From Dipteronia dyeriana (taxonomy: Eukaryota > Streptophyta > Magnoliopsida > Sapindales > Sapindaceae), in contig CM065296.1 in NCBI GenBank assembly GCA_032871835.1, positions 9,124,001 through 9,188,000 of the forward strand: DNA of 64,000 bases, written 5' to 3'. The first letter of the stretch is position 1; every line of letters starts with the position of its first letter. The translations under genes and the position numbers were made by a program. Below are positions 36,960 to 48,400 of the stretch, in pieces. Under the pieces are notes generated by a model. The model worked only from the letters and a program-made list of their open reading frames with translations, was not told the origin of the DNA and ran no database searches.

Positions 36960-39065
36960 ATTTTTGACAGGGGTCCAAAGAAGAATTTTCCATCGCCTAG
37001 TACCTGGTAGGGCCTACCCGGTAGAAAATACTACCTAGCACTAGGTCGACGTGACGGGCTATCATCTATCTCGAGGAACCGGGATTCATATGATCAAGGT
37101 ACCTTGTAAGCATCTCGGAAGCAGACATAGAGTATCCATCTCCTGCTCATACCCAGACTAGTCGACATTGTCGCACTATCCCGTCAAGGTACCTCGCCAC
37201 CCTTCTAGAAGCAAGTTGAGGCTGTCTGTTTGTGGCAAACACCTTACCCGGGCTTGCCAGCCAAGTTTCGATACCCCACCGGATCCCAGCACAGTTAAAT
37301 CTAGTTCTACTGAAATCCTCGTAAGGTCGAATGAAGCTCCATACAACCAGACTGATACCTGGCCCTCAGATCGATACCCGAGTACTGCGATACCAGCTTC
37401 GGGACCCATACGGGGTATGCCTCCTCCGTAAGGTAGGAAGAATGATATCAATAAGGTACCTCACCCTCATATCGATACCCGAGTACTGCGATACCAGCTT
37501 CAGGACCTATATGGGGTACGTCTCCTCCGCAAGGTAGGAAGAATGATATTTGTAAGGTATCGCGCCACCAGAATATAGAACCAGAGTTCTCCTCCAATAG
37601 AGAGGGTTGACTTTCATGTTTACCATTAATGGGGATCAACCGTATTAATGGAGATAGTCAACCCTATTAATGAGGTCAAACCTCATTAATGGAGGTAGTC
37701 AACCCTATTAATGAGGTCAACCGTATTAATGGAGGTAGTCAACCCTATTAAAGGAGATAATCAACGACATTAAATCAGTCAACTCCTTAATAAACGCCAT
37801 TAATTAGTCAACTCAATCATTACCTCCTATGATTACGAATTGATTGGCTAAATTAATGGAGTGAGAAACAAGGAAGAGTCCGAAGAGGAAACAAACACAT
37901 TTTCTCTAAGATATTAGCTACAAGCCGATTAACTACATTAAATGAAGAATTGTGTCCAATAAGGAAAGGAGAACAATTCAAGAATCATGGACTTGCACGC
38001 TAAGGTAGTTACACTATGTATAAATACATATGTAATAGTATCTCATATCTAATATCTAATATCTCATCTCATCCCATCCTATCTCTAATCCCAAAGTTGA
38101 CCAATCTGAGGCAAGTCTACATACTTCATCTAAATTCTCCCTACATGATCATTGTATGTGTACCTTTATCAGGAATGTACCGGTATTGGATAACATTCGA
38201 TCTCTATTGTAAGTTATCCGGAGCACCATGGTTGTATTATTTCTCCATTGTTGTAAGCTCCTAGGAGCACCGTTTGACATATATATACAAATAAGGTTTT
38301 TCTCCTTCCTCTAGATACTGTCTCGGGGCTTTTCAGCATGTGATCATTTGTGATGTTTTTCCCCCTTGGTCAGTCTACCTCCCTCTACATAAGACTTGAC
38401 TTTCTCCTATTTATCTCCTGTATTATGCATGTATATATGTGTATGAGCTAGATTCCTACCCCACTGGACCTAGCGCTTTTATCCTTCTATCTACATGCCA
38501 AAGTCGCATATCAAGATGGGGAGAAACTACCTAGACCTATTTAAAGGGAGTCGATGAGCTCTCTTGCACCCTTCGTAAGGGAACAGACAAGGACCCGACA
38601 CAGAAGCCAGGCAAGCCCCCCTTCTTATTCGCTGTATAGGTCGGGGAACTACATGAAGAAATCGGGGTCCAGGAATGGGCTCTAGGGTACCAGGACGGGT
38701 TCCGACCTTGACTGATAGCACCTATATGTGAATGATCGCTACTGGGTGGTCCACTCTTTCACGAACACATCTACATCATCGATGAGCACCAATACTATCT
38801 CCTTGTTCGCTATTGGACAGAGGACATCTAGAAAGGAGACCGGATACTAGGGATCAGGGACCAGGATCAACCCCTTTACCCCAACAATGGAACCTCGAGC
38901 TCCCCATATCTCATTAATATGCGCGAAGCCCGACGGGTGGGATGGCTCGTCTCCTACTTGTCGCTCCACCATTCTTCATATCCATACTCCTCTATCTATC
39001 TAGATCACCAATGTACGAGGTACCTACCCCCCGCAGCCTTCCAAAGTAATGGGTTGAGGGTGTTG
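36960..39065. repeat. LTR-like relic with internal tandem repeats
   Basis: A G/C-richer block with no coding sequence. It contains a 101-bp tandem duplication (37,371-37,471 and 37,472 to about 37,556, from CGATACCCGAGTACTGCGAT) and several units of ATTAATGGAGGTAGTCAACC alternating with ATTAATGAGGTCAACC (37,625-37,750). A TATA box (TATAAATA, 38,018-38,025) is followed by GGAGCACC words. The layout resembles the U3-R-U5 of a solo LTR or a decayed non-autonomous element. The ends were not fixed. Confidence 0.4.
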
Positions 39066-40019
39066 ACTGGAATTTCTCACTCCGAATGAATTTTCGGTTA
39101 ACAACTTTATACAAGAATTTTTTAATAAAAAATATTATGTCTCTTTAATTAATTTCATAAAGGGAAAAATATGAATCCCAAATAATATAAAAAGTTGAGG
39201 ATAAAGTGGATGTGACAACAACACCACTCTATTTATTAATATAAATTATAAAATTTTATTATTTCTTATTAAATATTAGCGTTTATTAAATTAAAATAAT
39301 ATTAGTGTTAAATTAACTTTACTTAAGTACTTCCAAAGTGATGAGTTGCTTTATAATTAACATATTTCTTCTTTGCTCAAGACACCCCACTTAATATTAT
39401 CGTGATGATTGTTGATTAGATTGATCTATTTATTAATTTATTAATTAAATCATATTAAACTTGCTACATTACAATATTAAATTATCAGTATTAAAAGAGT
39501 TTCAATAGGATGATTTCCTAATGCTTTCGGTTTTAAATTTAATTATTTAATTTATGTCTAATCAAAGTGATTATTAATTACAAAAATATTGTCAACTAAC
39601 CTATTTTCTAAGAGTTCTTTTTACAAAGATTAAAGTGCTCATATGCGCACGCTCGCTCACCGTTTTTCTACAAAATAATAATGGCCATTTATAATTACAC
39701 AATAAATTTTTTTTCTTATCTAATTTTAAACATACACACATTTTTTTTATATATATACTTTTGAACTTCAATGTTAACTCCAACTATAATTTTTGACAAG
39801 TTTATTTTATTAGCATATACATAATTTTCATCTAAGAGTGAATATTTAATTCTCCCTTTCAATTCCTATTGGAAATGAAAATATGGTCATGAATTCAAGA
39901 CAGCAAAAAAGTTAATGATATAAAATTTAGGATCAAGATTTCTTCAATTTATCTATCGTAGAAGTAACTATCCAATTTGTCAAAAGTTTTTATTTTTATA
40001 TATAAAAAATTAGGCGAGA
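39066..40019. other. A/T-rich intergenic DNA
   Basis: No gene or defined repeat seen. Confidence 0.4.
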
Positions 40020-40023
40020 TAAA

Positions 40024-40095
40024 ATTGGTTTAACAGTATACCACCACTCACAGTTACATCGATAAAATTATGGGTTCGAATCATATCATATTTTC
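40024..40095 (+). mobile_element. tRNA-derived SINE-like fragment
   Basis: A pol III A-box-like word (TTGGTTTAACAGTATACC, from about 40,025) is followed about 45 bases later by a B-box-like word (GGGTTCGAATCAT, 40,072-40,084). This spacing fits a SINE or a decayed tRNA relic. It cannot fold as a full tRNA cloverleaf by inspection. Confidence 0.35.
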
Positions 40096-40497
40096 TCTAA
40101 TCTTGAAGTAATTATAATAGATCAAACAAAAATTAAAATATTTTTTTAACAACTTTGCAAATATATATGGAAAATTGGTGGGATATGAAGTTAGGTTAAA
40201 GATTTCAACCAACAATCTAAGTATCTAACATGGGATAATATAGAAAGGAAGAAAGAAAGAAAGAAAAAACCTTTTTTTGTTGGGGGAAAAGGGGTGCTTT
40301 TGGTGCAGGAGTCTCAAATGTAGGGTTAGCATAATCTTTCTTATGATCCTTCGGTTTTGTTGTTTTAATGAAGAATTATATACATTAAACAATTATAATC
40401 ACATCTTAATTTAAATTTTATTGTGATTTAATATGATCAACAAACCGCAATTTTTTTTTGAAGTATTACAATATTGCCAAAACTCATAATTTTTTTA

Positions 40498-41178
40498 GGA
40501 TAATTACCAATTAGGTTCTGTATTTTTTTTTAAAATTCAAAGTTGTTTACTATTTTTATAAAAGTGATCAAACTGGTCTTTACTTTTTTTTTCCAAGTGT
40601 CAAATTAGTCCATTTAATTAAGTTCTATCAGTCAACTTTAACTGTGTAGGGGTAAAATTGTACTTTACTCCTAAATAATATAATAATGACATATGTACAG
40701 TTTTTTTTTAACAAATGTATATTTTTATTTGTTTGATTTGTGGGTTTTGATTTTTGAATAATTTTTACAATAGTGCTTGTATAATATTAACAAAAAAAAA
40801 ACAATTATTTCAAAATGGTAAAAGACTAAACTAGGAATGAATTGTAACTTTGTTTATAAAATAATTGTATAATTGACATTGTCTTCTTAAAATATTTTTA
40901 TATTTTTAAAGAAAATTTTAATGAAAAATGAACAAATAGTGTTTCATTAATAATATTTTTAGATTTTGTTGCAATAATAATGGTGAATTTAATGCACAGA
41001 AGATATAACAACTTTGTTATAATATGACAAATAAATGGTATTTACGTACTTTAACTAAAAAATTTAAAGTCAATTGTTATATTTAAAATCGTTAGAGGGA
41101 CCAATTTGACCACTTTTGTAAAAGTTGAAAAATAATTTGAAATTTAAAAAAAAATCCAAAACCTAATCAGTAATTGTC
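40498..41178. mobile_element. Mutator-type MITE, about 680 bp
   Basis: Terminal inverted repeats of about 80 bases at 40,498-40,578 and 41,096-41,178. Both carry, reading inward, ATTAC(C/T)(A/G)ATTAGGTT(C/T)TG, a T-run with TTTTAAA, and AAAAGTG(A/G)TCAAA(C/T)TGGTC. The interior is A/T-rich and non-coding. The flanks are T-runs on both sides, so a target duplication cannot be confirmed. Confidence 0.75.
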
Positions 41179-41524
41179 TCTTTTTTTTTAAGAGGGGAAG
41201 GACTCGTACCTTGTCGTGCTCATAAATTCAACATTTTTCTATGATATTTCTCCATTTTTATATATTTGGTATACTCTTTTAGATAGCTTTTACATTCTTT
41301 TATTGTTTTTGTAAGTTCAAGCAAGTAAAAGAAGAAAGTGAAGCTTAAATAAGAAGATATAACGAAGGGGTTGGATTGCGATGTGATTTTTACAAGAAAA
41401 GGTCTGGTATGAAGAAGAAAACTAGGAAATTCACAATTGAAGGAGTTTTGTCCTAAACAAATTGGTGTTAAATTGCTTAATAATAGAATGAGATTTGGTA
41501 GCTGATTTCAAGGGATTACACAAT

Positions 41525-41925
41525 CAAGACTCCGTTTGGAAGAACTTTTTTTAATAGATATTTTAGGATTAGGTATTTTAAAGTAGACCTTCTACAAGTA
41601 GAGCTTTTAATGAAAAGATATTGATCGTTTGATTGTCAATTAAAAAAAAAATTAAAATGGTAGGATTACAAAAATATTCAAAAACTTTTTTAAATGATAT
41701 GGTCATATTAGACATTTTAGTGTTATTAAAAAAACTCAAAAAGATCTATTTTGAAAAGCCTAAATTTTGAGTTTCTCCAAATAGACGTAAAATAGTTTTT
41801 TTAATCATCCAAAAGTTCTACTAGTGACAACCAAATTAAACGACACCAAAAAATTTGAAAATGGCTTTTTTAATTAAAAAAACTCTTTTAGCCAGTAGAC
41901 AAACTCTTCCAAATAGACATTAAAA
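41525..41925. mobile_element. Possible hAT-like MITE
   Basis: Ends read inward as GTTTGGAAGAACTTTT on the left and ATTTGGAAGAGTTTGT on the right, and the interior alternates A- and T-runs. It resembles common plant short inverted-repeat elements, but the arms are short and imperfect. Confidence 0.35.
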
Positions 41926-42055
41926 GCCAAGACTCTTAGTGCTAACACATGTCATGAAATAAATCAGAAAAGAATCCTAAAAATTTAGGATTTGGGATTT
42001 TTTTCCTTATGTTTTGCCCTAATTTTCTAGTTGTGTTGAATATAAAAAGGGCAGA

Positions 42056-42744
42056 TGTAGTGATCAAAAAATGTCCATAGCCCAAAGAGCAGGCCCACTA
42101 CCCAAAAGCACAACACTCAGCGAAAACAGACCCAAAAGCCAAATATAGGCTTAAGTCCCACGTCTTCCATAATAGGTTCGAACGTTGAAGTTCCTGGAGC
42201 TTCCCTATAAAAGCGAGGCTTCACCTCAAAGGCAGAGGTCTAAAAATCTCTCTCTACTTACGCGAAAGCTCTCTCAAAATCTTTCTGATCACTCTTTACA
42301 TTTATTGCTGCCCATACCTCAGCATTAATAGCGTATCCGCCACCCAATCAAGATCGACCTGAGTGATCACAATAGTCGATTAGTCCAACTACAGGTCGAC
42401 CCACGTTGAACGAGGGCATCTACCTGAGCATCGATCTATAACACGTATTCGTGGATATCTTATATCGACCCAACACTCTTCGATCCCTTACGAATCAACA
42501 AATCCCCAGAGAATTGAGTCGCCAACATCAACACCCAATGTTGATCCTATAAGATCAATCCACAACTCGAACCTAGTAATCGAGCAACACGGTTTGTTAT
42601 TCATTACTTTCTTTTTAATTTCTTTGTCATCAAACACTATACTGACTTAAGCGTCAGAGAGTCCACATTATTTACTTTTTGTTTTACAGGTTGGCAGTGC
42701 CCACATTGACGATCAAAGATCAACTGTAGATCTGATCGACTACA
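42056..42744 (+). repeat. Solo LTR, Gypsy type
   Basis: Starts TGTAGTGATC and ends GATCGACTACA, a TG/CA pair with near-matching inverted ends. A TATA box (TATAAAAG, 42,206-42,213) lies in the expected place. The later word CTGACTTAAGCGTCAGAG, followed by a T-rich stretch and TTTACAGG, is typical of plant Gypsy U5 regions. No internal domain or second LTR lies nearby, so it is probably the product of LTR-LTR recombination. The adjacent 5-mers (GCAGA and GAAGG) do not match, so the target duplication is lost or the ends are off by a few bases. Confidence 0.7.
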
Positions 42745-44930
42745 GAAGGCTAAGACTTTTTAAAGAAGTTGAATTCTTTGCTTTTTTTCTACACAACTCA
42801 ATACCAAAAGAAAAGAAAGAAACAAACATGATTCTCCGCGTTATTTAATGTTTTGTATGTTTTTGCTACCAATTTACGGTATGTGTAATTAATCGCGAAA
42901 GTTAGGGTTCAATCGAATCCCTAATCATGTTTCTTTGAGTTTTTGATATGCTAACATTATGAACATATTTTATGGTGTTTAATTGGTTAATTTAAGATTG
43001 AATTTAGATCCACTCATCACCTCATCTTATCCTCACATAAATCAATGGTCTAAATAAATCTTATCTTTTTGTAGTGTAAAAACATAAATATTATTGAAAT
43101 AATCCAAACCACTGATTTGCAATATTAAACACGTGTCAATAGATTTTGAAGGTGAGAACAAGGTGAAGACACTCAAGATGAGGAGAGGACCCAGATCCTT
43201 TAAGATTATATTTCACTTTTATATGGGTTTGTTTATGCTTGATCACCATATGCATATATACCTTATATTGAGTTTGTTACATAGGTAGATTTAGATGACC
43301 GAGTCTTGTATCTGTGGAAGTAGCAAAAGAACTAGTTATTGGTTCTTGAAATTACCCATCATGAATATCTAGACAATATACCATGTTCTAGGTTTATTTG
43401 TTTGTCGAGTTCCATTATGCCTATGCTTTCTTGAAGTGCAACTTAGTAGATACCATGCTAAATAATTTAAGAATGAAAGAGTTAGTGTAGATACTCATAC
43501 GGTCATACCTAATTCGTTGTTTCTAGAATTCGGCAGCTTAAAAGTAGATATCATGCCTTTAAAGTTGACAAACATTGAACATTCCAATCTGTTCCATACC
43601 CTATGCCTAAAGGGATATATTAGAGGTGGAGATTGACAACCCTGACTTGTTCTCTCATTGGTTTGCCTTTTTTTTTTTTTTTTGTGAAATTAGAGTTGGA
43701 GATTGACAACCCACTTGTTCTCTCGTTGTTTTGATTTTTTTTTTGAAAGTATTATATTATAACATACATTTGGAGTCTTTTTAAAAAATGGGAAGACTCG
43801 AATCCGTAACCTCATGATGCAGGGCGTAAGAGATCTACCACAAGACCATCTTTATCGCGTCAAACCACCATCTTTAATTAAAGGCCCTACTAGTTGTATT
43901 AGCATAATCATTTGTATATTGAAATATCTAGTTAAATAAAATTCTGTTGACTAAAATAGAGGGAAAAATGTTCTACAATGGTCAGTGGTAATTAAGAGTT
44001 GGATTAATAACTAATCAACTATAGATTGAATCACATGATAGATCGCAATGAAACTTCCAAAATCATTATATTTTAAATATGCTTTGTATTATATATATTT
44101 CAATCATTAGATCTCATGTGCGCTATGCATATAAGATATGCTTCAACAAAAGAAAAAAATGACCTATAGTCGAGTTAATGGGTGCAATGCACCCTCAAAG
44201 TGGTTTTTTCAATTGTTCATAGATAAAGTTAAAAAACGACAAAATAATTAATCTTATATATTAGATAAAGTAAGATTAAAGTAAAAAATTAAATAAATAA
44301 AAGTTTACTCTGCGGCAATGGAGGCATAGGGGGCATAAAATGAATGCTTGGCCTATTGAATTTAATATAATAAATAACAAAAATAATTATATTATATATA
44401 AAAAATAGTTTATTTGAAATGATGTAGATCCCATCCAATCCCATTTTGTGGATGAAACGAGTATTAGCCTAATAAAGAAAAAAAAAAGGACAAAAACCAA
44501 AACAAAAAAAGAAAGGAAAGCATGAGAAAGATTTAGGAGGCGTCTCCACTCTTGGAGTAATGTACACCTCCTTTTTCATGACTAATTAGAGATTTAAATC
44601 CCATCCTACTCGATTATCCGTAAGTAAGTGTTACGAAAATAGATATCTCTATAAAAATTCATAAGTCGACATAATCTAACGATCTCTGATCCATTTGGTT
44701 TTGGTATTACACAAGCTTTGACATATGGTTGGAAATATAATGGAGGCCCACCAGGCCCACATAAGTAGGTCCTGGTCTAAAGAAATCCGCGCTGTTAAGG
44801 AAGCCCAAATCACTGGCTGGTTTTGGGCTATTCTAAACTCTCTTCTCATGGTCCCCAACTCATTTTAATAATAATAATAATAATAATAATAATATAAGAA
44901 ACTTTTTTCTTCCGTGAATACCGATAAATA
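42745..44930. other. Intergenic DNA with small repeats
   Basis: No gene seen. A candidate short inverted-repeat element lies at about 43,005-43,200: ATCAATGGTCTAAATAA faces ATCAGTGGTTTGGATTA, with GATCC near both ends. A SINE-like piece lies at 43,788-43,870. An (AAT)n tract of about 28 bases runs at 44,867-44,894. Confidence 0.4.
43788..43870 (-). mobile_element. tRNA-derived SINE-like fragment
   Basis: On the minus strand a good A box (TGGTCTTGTGGTAG) is followed 43 bases later by a good B box (GGATTCGAGTC), then a T-run within about 10 bases. The spacing and order match the pol III promoter of tRNA-derived SINEs. The head is short and no cloverleaf is evident, so it is more likely a SINE or SINE remnant than a working tRNA gene. 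Confidence 0.5.
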
Positions 44931-44934
44931 TATA

Positions 44935-45260
44935 CCAGTGTCTTACATGTGGGTCATTTGATTCAACTGCTTTGATACAGTCTGTTTATACGTATCCATA
45001 CTTATCCATAATCTACAACTTACACGTAATGTATTTATATATTTTATATTAGTACACACCGATGATAAAATGAATATATATGTTTATATATATAATCTCA
45101 TTCTGGTCAATGTGTACTGATATAACTTACAGCAATGTGTTACATATGCACCAATGATTATGTAGAAGTTTTGATAAGTAAATACACTTTGAGTCAACGT
45201 ATGTAAATCTAATGCTCCACATCTAATACACTGATAAAGTTATATCAGTGTAGACTGACT
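44935..45260. mobile_element. Two-module MITE unit, copy 2 (reverse orientation)
   Basis: Reverse complement of the unit at 17,295-17,662. Module B lies at about 44,935-45,075 (shared word TAGATTATGGATAA when read in reverse) and module A at about 45,105-45,257 (ends built on ACTGATATAAC). The junction word GACCAGAATGAGA is conserved. There is no coding capacity. Confidence 0.7.
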
Positions 45261-45294
45261 TTAACATATATATATATATATATAGTGGTTTTTC

Positions 45295-45424
45295 TATCAG
45301 TGTGTGTGTTTATATGTAGACAATTGATTATAGAGAAGTTTTGATAAGTTCATACACAAAAGTATGTAAATCTAATGGTTCGCATCCAATGCACTGATAA
45401 ATTTATATCAGTGCACACTGACTT
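45295..45424. mobile_element. Extra module A copy, shortened
   Basis: A third, shorter copy of module A in the same orientation as the one at 45,105-45,257. It shares AGAAGTTTTGATAAGT, GTATGTAAATCTAATG and the TATCAGTG ends. TA repeats lie on both sides (45,267-45,284 and 45,426-45,443). Confidence 0.65.
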
Positions 45425-48400
45425 GAATATATATATATATATATCAACTGTTAATAAATTCTTGAAGACTTGTTTTGTTGTGTATGATAGCCTAATAGAG
45501 AGGCATTGATAGGATTGTTTTGTAATTTTTATGTAGTTCCCACAAGGGATGGGACTATGTAGAGGAGACAGTATAAAGAATGTTGCTATATATGGAATCA
45601 ACTTTTTTGGAACCTAAAACTCTTCAATTCTTGTATTTTTTTAAAAACTCTAAATAAAGATTAAAATATACCCATTTTGTCCTCCTCCTTTTATATTGAA
45701 GAACATAAACCCCCAACTGCCGCCCCCTTCTTCTTCTTCTTCCTCTTTCTTCCTTTATTTTTTATTTTTTTACACTTGTAGTTTAACTATAAAAAAAAAA
45801 ATCATCTTTGGCAAAATATATATTCTTCACTTTAAGCTTTCGATTTTAACTTCATTATAGTATATACAACCATTCTATTCATCTTCTAATTTCTTTTTGC
45901 TTTTTCTAGTTCCATGTATTATTATTATTATTATTTGGTTATTTTTTTTACTCATTTGTTTGAAATTGTAAGTCATATATAAGTCAAAGTAAAGGTCTCT
46001 TTGTTTAATAATAAGGATATTATTTTTGCTTTAAAATATAACTTTAAAAAAATCTAGATAAATTAATGTCAAGAAAAAAATTACAAAATTAAAACTTTGA
46101 TTTAGAGAGGTCAATTTGAACTATTTAAGGGAAATGGACGTGGCAATACATTGATGAGAATATATATATATATATGGTTGGATTTAATTTCAAGAACTCC
46201 ATAAATGTGTTCTTCGCTAAGTGGCTGAGAAGAATTTAGAAGCAACTTTCATGATCGGGATATTTATGGAGGTCCAAGTGTCCAACTCAATCACCAAAAC
46301 AAAGCAATTGGCATATTATTAAACCAAGCAGACTCACAAGAGAATGAAACAGCTAGTTGCCATAAATATATGAAAGAATTCTTTTTCTTTATAAAATTAT
46401 TAACATTTGAATTACATGTTACAGGAACGTTACTCGAACTCTCTTATTGATGTAAGTACGAGTAGAATCACTTGTATATAAGAAAAACCTTACATGATCA
46501 TCAAAAGATATGCATTGTAAAATTTAATTTGTAAAATTGGTATCCATATTCCATGTACACATCATGAATTTGGTTTCCGAACTATCTTCTTATTTTGAAT
46601 CTAATTTTTATTTATTTATTAAAATCGAGACATTCGGACCGGTGAAGCACATAAACTCTTCCTTCGGCATGTAACCCGTGTCGGACACAGCTGGATCAAG
46701 ATACGGTAGGGACATGCAAAGGATATCGTGGGAGTGTGGGGCACACAAAGAATATAATGGGGACACACGGAGGATATGACGGGACAGTTTTGTAATTATT
46801 TTAAAAAATTGGGATCAAATTATGAATTAAAAAATATAGGGGTCAAAATCAAATTATTTAAACGTTATAGGTTAGGTTTTAACCTATAATGTTTGAATAA
46901 TTTGATTTTGTAATATATGTTTAATGAGAATATGTTTTGAATGGATTATTGGATTATGTTTTCATATATTATTATTTTAATTGATATATTCGTATCCTAG
47001 TTTTTAAAGATTTCTGTATCCCCATATGTGCAGTGTGCTACTTAGATTCTGACTAATGATTTTATAACGAGTTGTACCTAATGAAATCGTGCGCTTACGA
47101 AACATGCAATATTTTATTGTAATGGTATGGGGGGGCTATGGGGTTAGTTATGGAGAAAAAAAAGTAAGTGTAGATCCGGCAGGGGAGGTGTTTGTGGGCG
47201 ATAATGGAGATGCAATCATGCAAATGATGATCAAGTGAAGAACCAAAACATGCCGCTTAGTTGTACGTCCCCACCTCCTCTCCCAACAACCAAACGCAGC
47301 CCCGTCTATCCGTACAACTAGTTGCTTGCATCGACATTGTAAGGAACACGATTTTGATTGAAATATATCATCCCTAGATCCCCCACTACTGCTGCTGCTG
47401 CTGCTGTCATGAGTGGTGTTTGTTTTCTATATTGGAAATCAATGGTGGATTTCAAATCAAGTTGGGGTATACTAGGGTCTAGGGAATATTGGATTTCACA
47501 AGTTGTTGGGATATTTGTTTTGTGGTATTACACTTTTACAGTGGAACAATCGGTTTAATTTACCATTGACACAGATGAAAAATGTCAAAATGAACCTTAA
47601 ATAAGAATATTGGTGTTCTCTCTAAACCAGTTCATGATTAGTTTTAACTTCCAATCAAATGTTTGAAAAAAAAAAAACAAACAAACAAACAGACCTAATT
47701 CAAATAAGCTTTCGACATCTCTTGATTCTCCTGTTACTCATAGCAAGTAAAATTATATTTAGAATTTTCTAAGCAAGTATTTTCTCAAAGTGAAACCATG
47801 CAATAGTTGGTTTTGAATGCAATTGGGATACAAATATATGAAATCAAATGTTGGTGGGTAAAGTTTGGTGCTTGGTAACTAAAGTATATGATAAACTGAT
47901 TTTGGTTCTGTATAGAATATTAGGGTTTATAGTAGGGCATAGATAATATGGGTGTAGGGGATAACTAGGTCTTTTATTAAATAATTATGTCTTTTAAACA
48001 GTATAATGTACAAACACTTTAGTTTGAATTTTTTTTATATCAAGATTTAGGGGTGAAGAGAACTTTTTTGAGTGACAATAAAACCACTCTATGCTTAATT
48101 TGAACTTATGTGCAAGTTCCATTGCATTGTTTTTTTTATAAAAAAAAATTACAAAACAAATTTGTAAATTTTAGAAATTTGTTTCAAAATGATAAATTTG
48201 TTAGATAATGATATATATACTAATAGATTTCAAAATCCAATAGACTAAACTTATGGGTTGTAAGGCAATCCAGTATCACCGATAAATAACTACATTTTTT
48301 TCCTAAAAAAATTGAAAATTGTACTTCTAATTAGGGTTTGGAGATCGCAAATACTGATTGGAACCCTACAATAACAAGTGTAAGGACAAAAGTTGTTGCA

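Noticed and set aside
42904..42930. tRNA-like GGGTTCAATCGAATCCC
   Set aside because: It is a short palindrome; no A box or cloverleaf surrounds it.
47358..47558. 66-codon frame with an alanine run
   Set aside because: Opens on a CTG microsatellite with no domain; the initiator is not ATG.
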